64,000 bases of DNA, from NCBI RefSeq assembly GCF_002102345.1, contig NZ_LQPP01000013.1:281279-345278 (forward strand), in the 5' to 3' direction. The DNA comes from Mycolicibacterium peregrinum. GTDB taxonomy: Bacteria > Actinomycetota > Actinomycetes > Mycobacteriales > Mycobacteriaceae. The notes beneath the pieces were generated by a model. The model searched no databases. It had not been told where the DNA came from and was given only the letters and a program-made list of their open reading frames with translations. A program made the position numbers and the translations under genes. This document shows positions 59,280 through 64,000 of this stretch, in pieces. Every line of letters begins with the position of its first letter. The stretch's first letter is position 1.

Positions 59280-60490
59280 TGCTGGGCTCCTCCCACGACG
59301 AAGCTGACGGTGGTGGCGGTGCTGCCACCGAAGTTCAAGGTGCCGAATGTCTTTGCACCCTCGACCTGGTACGGCCCTGCGGCAGCGCTGACCTGCTTGG
59401 CGGCGTCGAGCAGCATCCGGACCCCGGATGCGCCGACCGGGTGCCCGCCGCCGATCAGCCCGCCGCTGGGGTTGATCGGCAGCCGTCCGCCGATCTCGAT
59501 CTCACCGTTCTCGATGGCCTTCCAGGATTCGCCGGGGCCGGTCAGTCCGATGTGGTCGATGGCCAGGTATTCGCTAGGGGTGAAGCAATCGTGGACCTCG
59601 AACCCATCGACGTCGTCGAGCGTCACCCCGGCGCGACCGAACGCGTCCAGCACCGCTTGGCGCACATGGGGCAGCAGGTACGGATCTGCCGCACTGCGGT
59701 CGAGTTTCTGTTGCAGACCCAGACCGACGGTGCAGTGGCCCCAGCCCTCGATGCGGGCGATGGGGCGGACGTTCGGGTGTGCGCGCAGGTAGGCGTCGTT
59801 GACCAGCACCAGTCCTGCTCCGCCGTCGGTCATCTGACTGCAGTCGAACCGGCGCAGTCGTCCCGCCACCACCGGATTGGTGGCGTCGTCGTCCCCGAGC
59901 GGGTCGGGCACCGTCCAGTCGCGGGTTTGGGCGTGGGGGTTGGCCTTGGCGTTGCGGAAGTTCAGCGCGGCGATGGCCCGCAGATGTGCGGCGTCCAGAC
60001 CGTAGCGCCGGTCGTAGGCGTCGGCCACGTCGGAGAACATCGACGGCCAGACGAACCGGGCGTCCTCGGCTTCGTGGCCCGTCCATGCCGCGGCGCCGAG
60101 GTGCGCGGCGGCGGTGTCGCCGGGCACTGTCTTCTCCAGCTCCACCCCGATGACCAGGGCGCTGTCGTAGGCGCCCGAGCGCAGGTCGGCGATAGCCGCC
60201 AGCGTTGCGACGCTGCCCGAAGCGCAAGCGGCCTCGTGGCGGGATGCTGGCGTTTCCCACAGGTCGGGGTGCACGGTGGCCGGCATGGCGCCGAGGTGGG
60301 CCTGACCGGCGAACAGGTCGCCGAAGGCGTTTGCGACGTGTACGACGCCGATGTCGGCGGCCGCGATCCTGGCGCTGTTCAGTGTGTGGTCGACGACTTC
60401 GAGGGTGAGTCCGGCGAAGTCGACCTGCTCGCGGCTGAGATTGCGGGCGAAATCGCTCTGGTACCCGCCGAGAATCCACACGTCCTCCAT
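59276..60490 (-). CDS. Thiolase, SCP2/acetyl-CoA acetyltransferase-like (Rv0914c-like)
   Basis: A 404-residue thiolase-fold enzyme. The nucleophile is in HEAACASGSVATLAAIADL, and the His motifs are GFEVHDCFTPSEYLAIDHIG and GGLIGGGHPVGASGVRMLLD. The final Cys of classical thiolases (CxG) is not seen; the C-terminus reads TFGTLNFGGSTATTVSFVVG, as in SCP2-type thiolases. It would cleave or form a 3-oxoacyl-CoA. M. tuberculosis Rv0914c is the position match. First gene of an operon with the carotenoid oxygenase and HxlR gene. Confidence 0.87.
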   Translation of the reverse strand: MEDVWILGGYQSDFARNLSREQVDFAGLTLEVVDHTLNSARIAAADIGVVHVANAFGDLFAGQAHLGAMPATVHPDLWETPASRHEAACASGSVATLAAIADLRSGAYDSALVIGVELEKTVPGDTAAAHLGAAAWTGHEAEDARFVWPSMFSDVADAYDRRYGLDAAHLRAIAALNFRNAKANPHAQTRDWTVPDPLGDDDATNPVVAGRLRRFDCSQMTDGGAGLVLVNDAYLRAHPNVRPIARIEGWGHCTVGLGLQQKLDRSAADPYLLPHVRQAVLDAFGRAGVTLDDVDGFEVHDCFTPSEYLAIDHIGLTGPGESWKAIENGEIEIGGRLPINPSGGLIGGGHPVGASGVRMLLDAAKQVSAAAGPYQVEGAKTFGTLNFGGSTATTVSFVVGGAQQ

Positions 60491-60541
60491 GGCGGCGACG
60501 CTACTACAACTAAGAGAGCGACTAAAGGGTGTTCAACGAGA

Positions 60542-60585
60542 AACGCCGTGGCGGGAATCCAGGTTCAGATTCCCGCCACGGCGTT
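60542..60585 (-). terminator. Strong hairpin after the secreted His/Gly-rich peptide gene
   Basis: AACGCCGTGGCGGGAATC (60542-60559) pairs perfectly with the 18-base arm 60568-60585 around an 8-base loop. It lies 18 bases beyond the stop of the small secreted gene and 52 bases before the thiolase start, so it insulates the two. Confidence 0.75.
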
Positions 60586-60603
60586 ACCCGTGGTCAAGCC
60601 GAC

Positions 60604-60840
60604 TTAGTCGTCCCAGCCGCCGTGCCCGTGTCCATGGCCGCGGCCGTGCCAGCCGTTGTCCCAGCCGTTCCAGCGGCCCCAGCCGGGACCCTCGACACAT
60701 GCCTGCACGTAGCCATAGGGACCGGTCGCGCAGACCTCTGGGCCTGCCGAGGCCGGAGCGGCTGCCGCCATCGCCACGCCAACCGGAACGGCCAGTGTGC
60801 CCAGCCCGATTGCCGCGACCTTCTTCAGTTTCGAACGCAT
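60604..60840 (-). CDS. Small secreted His/Gly/Trp-rich protein
   Basis: A 78-residue precursor. Residues 1-32 are a Sec signal (KKVAAIGLGTLAVPVGVAMA then AAAPASA, cleavage before GPEVC). The mature part of about 46 residues has two Cys (PEVCATGPYGYVQACVEGPG), which may form a disulphide, and a C-terminal tail with alternating Gly, Trp and His (HGRGHGHGHGGWDD), a likely metal-binding segment. GGAGG lies about 10 bases before ATG on the minus strand. Similar small secreted proteins occur in mycobacteria without known function. Confidence 0.7.
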   Translation of the reverse strand: MRSKLKKVAAIGLGTLAVPVGVAMAAAAPASAGPEVCATGPYGYVQACVEGPGWGRWNGWDNGWHGRGHGHGHGGWDD

Positions 60841-61153
60841 CTCTCTCGCCTCCGGGTTTGTTAGCTGTGTACGAGCTCATGACCCCCGTCTGTACATAAC
60901 ATTAGTGCATCTCATCATGTTCCTGGGAATCGCCTGGAACCTCCCGGTGCAGCCAATTTGCTCTCATTGAAGCCTTCCCGGTCAGAGCGTTGAATTCATT
61001 TGCCAAGGAAAACAGGGTTCCGTGGCGTCTACTCGGAGTGTTGCCAGCTGGTCCGTGTGACACGCGTGTCAGGTGGTGCGACGGGCCGGGGCGACGAATT
61101 TTGCCCGTGCCGGGGGTCGATATCCGAGAAGCCGAATAACGGGAGGGGCGAGC
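60841..61153. other. Intergenic region with a TetR-type palindrome
   Basis: 313 bases between divergent genes. No gene is supported. TGACACGCGTGTCA (61058-61071) is a perfect 14-base palindrome 82 bases before the SDR start, of the sort bound by TetR-family repressors. On the minus strand near the small gene TAATGT (about 60900) could be its -10. GGGAGGGG at 61141-61148 is the SDR ribosome site. Confidence 0.45.
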
Positions 61154-61972
61154 ATGGGAGCGCTGGACGGCAAGACGGCGTTGATCACCGGGGGAGCGCG
61201 CGGGCAGGGCCGTGCGCATGCCCTCACGCTGGCGCGTGAGGGAGCCGATGTCGTAATGTGCGACATCGCTGCGCCGGTCGAATCGGTCGACTATCCGCTG
61301 CCGACCCCGGCCGACCTGAAGCGGACCGAGGAGGAGGTGTCGGCGCTGGGCCGGCGCTGCCTGGCGGTGACCGCCGACGTCCGAGACCTGGCGGCAATGC
61401 AGTCGGTGGTGGATGCCGCGGTCACCGGGTTCGGCGGTATCGACGTGGTGCTCGCCAATGCCGGAATCGCCAGTAGTGAGCCGATCGCGACCATGTCGCC
61501 GCAGCGGTGGCAGACCATGATCGACATCAACCTGACTGGGGTGTTCAACACCTTCCGGGCGGTGCTGCCGCATCTGATCGAACGCCGGGCCGGGCGCATC
61601 GTCGCGACCTCGTCGATTGTCGCGGGCACCGGCGCGACCAACTCGGGTCATTACGCGGCGGCGAAGGCCGGGGTGGTGGCGCTGGTGAAATCGGTGGCCT
61701 ACGAGGTGGCCGACTACGGCATCACCGTCAACGCGGTGCTTCCGTCCGGAGTGAACACGCCGATGATCCACAACCCCGCGACCTACAAGGTGATCCGGCC
61801 CGACCTGGAGAACCCGGGTCTCGATGACGTCGAGGAGATGTTCGCCCAAGGGCGGCCCCGGCCCGGTCTGCTCGAGCCGCAGGATGTGGCCGAAGCCGTG
61901 TTGTACCTGGTGTCGGATCGCGGGCGGCTGCACACTGGCGAGTCGATGGTCCTGTCCAACGGGCTGAACTAG
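61154..61972 (+). CDS. Mycofactocin-coupled-type SDR oxidoreductase
   Basis: A 272-residue SDR with a glycine-rich loop [20 protein letters not shown], an acidic strand [11 protein letters not shown], and then the inserted segment typical of mycofactocin-dependent SDRs ([20 protein letters not shown] followed by [10 protein letters not shown]). Catalytic residues: NAGIAS, Ser in ATSSIVAGT, Tyr-Lys in YAAAKAGV. It ends [11 protein letters not shown]. In that subfamily NAD stays bound and electrons pass to mycofactocin. ATG at 61154 has a strong ribosome site; a longer upstream reading has none. The mycofactocin genes are not in this window. Confidence 0.85.
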   Translation: MGALDGKTALITGGARGQGRAHALTLAREGADVVMCDIAAPVESVDYPLPTPADLKRTEEEVSALGRRCLAVTADVRDLAAMQSVVDAAVTGFGGIDVVLANAGIASSEPIATMSPQRWQTMIDINLTGVFNTFRAVLPHLIERRAGRIVATSSIVAGTGATNSGHYAAAKAGVVALVKSVAYEVADYGITVNAVLPSGVNTPMIHNPATYKVIRPDLENPGLDDVEEMFAQGRPRPGLLEPQDVAEAVLYLVSDRGRLHTGESMVLSNGLN

Positions 61973-62041
61973 AGCGCGATACGCCGTGACCCGGCGCCGG
62001 GCGGGAGTCGTTGCCTTCCCGCTCCGGCGCCGGCGCGCGAC

Positions 62042-62755
62042 TCAGCAGCCGCAGCTGCAGGAGGCCTGCGCTTCCGTCTTGGCCTCGCCCCCGTCCGCAT
62101 CGTCAGACCCGGGGCGCCAGTCGAACGGGAAGTGCTTGCTCGAGGCGCCGGTGTGCTCGTGCGACCAGTCGAAGCCCACGGCGTGGTCTTCTTTGACCAC
62201 ACCCCAGGTCGCCACCTGGCCCGGGCCGACCTCGGCGCCCGGCGCGTTGGTGGTGGTCACCCGTCGGTTCGGGTCGGCCGTCGGGCCGGTCAGAGCCTCC
62301 ACTTTCAGGTCGACCTTGCCGGGAATCTCGGCCCGCCAGTAAGCAAGATCGTCGGCCGCCTCGAAGCTGATCGGGGCGTATTCGATGCCGCGCATCTCCT
62401 CGATCAGGCTTCCGAACTCGGCCGGCCAACCGCCTTCCTTGCCGGTGAAGATCCGTTCGAGCGCATCACGCTGGGCGGCGTCGCCCTTCTCGTCGATGTA
62501 GAACATCAACTTCATCGTCGCGTTCGGGTCGCCGATCCACATGTTGCCGGCGAACTCGCCGAGGGCGATGACGCTGAGGCCCGTCAAATCGGTGTCACCG
62601 TAATGCCCTTCGCGGACGTGCCACACCAAGGTGAATAGGCAATCGCCGTGCGTGGGCTCCTGAGCGAAGCTGCACGGGCAAGGCAACTTGCAGCTGCACA
62701 CGTCGAACCATTCTCCGCGCAAATGCCAATCGACCTGCGTCGATGCAGTGGTCAT
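62042..62755 (-). CDS. DUF1326 Cys-rich protein
   Basis: A 237-residue protein of the DUF1326 family. The N-terminal motif WFDVCSCKLPCPCSFAQEP then GDC holds five Cys in under 25 residues, and the C-terminus ends ASCSCGC, a second Cys cluster. These are likely metal or persulphide binding. The middle part has GLSVIALGEFAGNMWIGDPN. The family often sits with DUF2182 membrane proteins; none is here. ATG 62755 has AAAGGAG nine bases upstream; an earlier start at 62800 would cross the operator. It is divergent from the rhodanese gene, with copper/persulphide-type operators between. Confidence 0.83.
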   Translation of the reverse strand: MTTASTQVDWHLRGEWFDVCSCKLPCPCSFAQEPTHGDCLFTLVWHVREGHYGDTDLTGLSVIALGEFAGNMWIGDPNATMKLMFYIDEKGDAAQRDALERIFTGKEGGWPAEFGSLIEEMRGIEYAPISFEAADDLAYWRAEIPGKVDLKVEALTGPTADPNRRVTTTNAPGAEVGPGQVATWGVVKEDHAVGFDWSHEHTGASSKHFPFDWRPGSDDADGGEAKTEAQASCSCGC

Positions 62756-62776
62756 CGATCCCGCTCCTTTCGTTGA

Positions 62777-62793
62777 ATACCCCTGGGGGGTAT
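62777..62793. promoter_or_regulatory. CsoR/CstR/RicR-type operator, copy 1
   Basis: ATACCCC-TGG-GGGGTAT, 17 bases, a palindrome of seven-base arms. It lies 21 bases before the DUF1326 start. The TACCCC-N3-GGGGTA core is the operator form of the CsoR superfamily (copper sensors CsoR/RicR and the persulphide sensor CstR). Confidence 0.68.
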
Positions 62794-62835
62794 CTGACAC
62801 GGCGAACGTAGCACCGCCGAAGAGTGGAGCGCAAG

Positions 62836-62854
62836 TACCCCCTGGGGGTATTCT
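62836..62854. promoter_or_regulatory. CsoR/CstR/RicR-type operator, copy 2, with rhodanese -10 box
   Basis: TACCCCC-T-GGGGGTA (62836-62850) has the same TACCCC-N3-GGGGTA core. It overlaps TATTCT (62849-62854), a -10 box six bases before the ATG at 62861. Repressor binding would cover the promoter, and the transcript is probably leaderless. Confidence 0.68.
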
Positions 62855-62860
62855 TTCGGC

Positions 62861-63298
62861 ATGCTCACCAGGATGTGCATCGGCGCACTGGCAGTCGTCG
62901 CTTCGGTGTCGTTGGCATCGTGTGGCTCACCGGCCGAGGCGCCGCACGCCACCTCCACGGGAGCCTCGGCGGCGAGCGTTGTACAGCATCGACTGGTCGG
63001 CCCTGATGAATTCGCCACTGCCATAGGCGAATCCGACCGCACGACGATCAACGTCCACGTGCCTTTCGAAGGCGACATCGCCGGTACAGACCTGTCGATT
63101 CCGTTCGATCGGATCACCGAGCGGGCTGATCAGCTGCCCGCCGATCGCGGGGCCCCGATCGCGGTCTACTGCCGAACCGGCCCCATGAGCGCGACGGCCG
63201 CCGAAACGCTCAAATCGCTGGGCTATACCGATGTGGTGGAACTCAAGGGCGGGATGAAGGCCTGGCAGGCCAGTGGGCGACCACTGGTGGGAAACTGA
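62861..63298 (+). CDS. Rhodanese-domain lipoprotein
   Basis: A 145-residue secreted protein. The signal ends in the lipobox SLASC (Cys21), so it is lipid-anchored outside the membrane. The mature domain is a single rhodanese module: LVGPDEFATAIGESDRTTIN, active-site loop VYCRTGPMSATAAETLKSLG with Cys104, and VVELKGGMKAWQASGRPLVG. It would carry sulphane sulphur as a persulphide on Cys104 or act in sulphur/thiol handling. The overlapping operator suggests induction by copper or reactive sulphur. A hairpin follows four bases after the stop. Confidence 0.86.
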   Translation: MLTRMCIGALAVVASVSLASCGSPAEAPHATSTGASAASVVQHRLVGPDEFATAIGESDRTTINVHVPFEGDIAGTDLSIPFDRITERADQLPADRGAPIAVYCRTGPMSATAAETLKSLGYTDVVELKGGMKAWQASGRPLVGN

Positions 63299-63301
63299 GG
63301 G

Positions 63302-63320
63302 CAGGCCCCAGCCGGGCCTG
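63302..63320 (+). terminator. Hairpin after the rhodanese gene
   Basis: CAGGCCC (63302-63308) pairs with GGGCCTG (63314-63320) around five bases, directly after the stop. No T-run. Confidence 0.55.
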
Positions 63321-63410
63321 AACTGCAAGAACGTGAGTGCCCCTGTTTGGAGTCGGGTGATGGTTGACGGATCTGTTTCGGTTGATCGTTGACACTCTGG
63401 TGTTGCAGTT

Positions 63411-63926
63411 TTAGGCCTGTGCGCTGGTGCGGAAGGCCCGTTTGTTTCGTACCGCACCGGTGCTGGTGCGGGCAGCGGTTTTGACGAGTTGGTCGCCGAC
63501 CCAGAACCGCAGCAGCCCACCGTCGACGTGCACATCGCAGCGCGCCCCCGCGTAGTGCCGGCCGACACTGACCTGCTGCCAGGACACGCACACCACCCCG
63601 TTGGTGGTGACCGTCCGTGACACCCAGTCCTGACCGCCCCGATCGTCAGGGACCGTCGGTGTCGTGACCGCTGGACGGACACGATCACCGGTGGTGAATC
63701 GTTGGGCCGGGGTGGCCATCTTCAATGACTGATGCGGCCGGACGGTGTTGTACTCGGCCACCCATGCATCCAACGCCGCCTGGGCGGTTTTCAGATTGGG
63801 GAAAGGCGCTGCGGCGCTGAGGAACTCAGCGCGCAAGCTGCGGTGAAACCGCTCGATCTTGCCGGTCGTGGTCGGTGAGCGGGGCTGGGTCAACAAATGC
63901 TCGATCCCATGCTCGCGGCAGATCGG
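63411..63926 (-). pseudogene. IS481-family transposase, C-terminal fragment
   Basis: Minus-strand frame coding for the end of an IS481-type DDE transposase: ICREHGIEHLLTQPRSPTTT, GKIERFHRSLRAEFLSAAAP, YNTVRPHQSLKMATPAQRFT, including the final catalytic Glu region, then a C-terminal domain to FRTSAQA. Upstream of ICREHG (about 63924) the frame is still open but no longer matches the family: the usual DNG motif and VLFDR before ICRENG are missing. The start of the gene is lost or lies beyond another insertion, so this copy is most likely inactive. Inverted repeats GGCCTGAACTGCAA (63315-63328) and TTGCAGTTTTAGGCC (63404-63418) lie near its 3' end. Confidence 0.7.
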
Positions 63927-64000
63927 GGGTGTCAGATGTTCTGTGTAGGTCCTAACGGAAGGATCGCAGGACGTGACGGATGGCAAGGACGTGGACGGGA
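63927..64000. mobile_element. Possible end of an IS256-family element inserted in the IS481 gene
   Basis: From about 63927 the sequence reads GGGTGTCAGATGTTCTGTGT, which resembles the terminal repeat of actinobacterial IS256-type elements, followed by AAGGATCGCAGGACGTG and potential starts (GTG 63974, ATG 63981) running off the window. It begins just where IS481 similarity stops. The family call is from memory of such ends and is tentative. Confidence 0.4.

Noticed and set aside
1..64000. CRISPR arrays, tRNA or rRNA genes, and replication origins
   Set aside because: No regularly spaced direct repeats, cloverleaf-type sequences or rRNA-like conserved blocks were found when reading both strands.

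Overview
The window looks like chromosomal DNA of a fast-growing mycobacterium (Mycolicibacterium type). It is GC-rich and densely coded with many 1-8 base gene overlaps. Its backbone follows, in order and strand, the M. tuberculosis block Rv0898c to Rv0914c: DUF2630 gene, arfA-arfB-arfC, prrA-prrB, accD3, echA6, an Rv0906-like hydrolase, ctpE, the Rv0909/Rv0910 toxin-antitoxin pair, an Rv0911-like VOC protein, an Rv0912-like membrane protein, an Rv0913c-like carotenoid oxygenase and an Rv0914c-like thiolase. This synteny is from memory of the M. tuberculosis gene order, not from an alignment.

Layout. 1-4627: edge of a DUF2630 gene, an FKBP prolyl isomerase, the arf porin operon, and the PrrA/PrrB two-component system. 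4725-10420: three ABC exporter half-transporters; the second and third look like a heterodimer with one degenerate ATP site. 10431-18703: a three-gene minus-strand operon (YtkA-like, DUF1254, epoxide hydrolase), a GAF-LuxR regulator divergent from two acyl-CoA ligases, and a lipoprotein asparaginase. 18795-22739: a magnesium locus read on the minus strand, with promoter, M-box riboswitch, a 27-residue Pro/Arg leader peptide, an unrecognised 57-residue protein, then the MgtA ATPase. 22928-25677: a degenerate ABC ATPase and a YhgE/Pip membrane protein. 25732-32343: the accD3 to Rv0910 backbone.

32470-52397 is a 20 kb accessory block between the Rv0910-like and Rv0911-like genes. It holds one isolated oxidoreductase and two divergent operons. 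The minus operon is lactonase-like propeller, GntR regulator, acyl-CoA ligase, SDR, acyl-CoA ligase. The plus operon is SDR, Rieske oxygenase, LLM flavoprotein, Baeyer-Villiger monooxygenase, TauD-type dioxygenase, SDR, CaiB CoA-transferase and four acyl-CoA dehydrogenase genes arranged as two large/small pairs. The enzyme set fits hydroxylation, ketone formation, ring expansion to a lactone, lactone opening, CoA activation and beta-oxidation of a cyclic (alicyclic, terpenoid or steroid-like) compound. I do not recognise the substrate. The block is flanked by two copies of one palindromic repeat, and a second palindrome family also occurs in the window.

52535-60840 returns to the backbone with insertions: a cupin, an acetyltransferase, an 18 kDa small heat-shock protein under a CIRCE-like operator, a Cmx-type chloramphenicol exporter behind a probable leader-peptide attenuator, and a duplicated HxlR regulator. 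61154-64000: a mycofactocin-type SDR, a Cys-rich DUF1326 protein divergent from a rhodanese lipoprotein with two TACCCC-N3-GGGGTA operators, and a broken IS481 transposase apparently interrupted by the end of another insertion sequence. No tRNA, rRNA or CRISPR array was seen.
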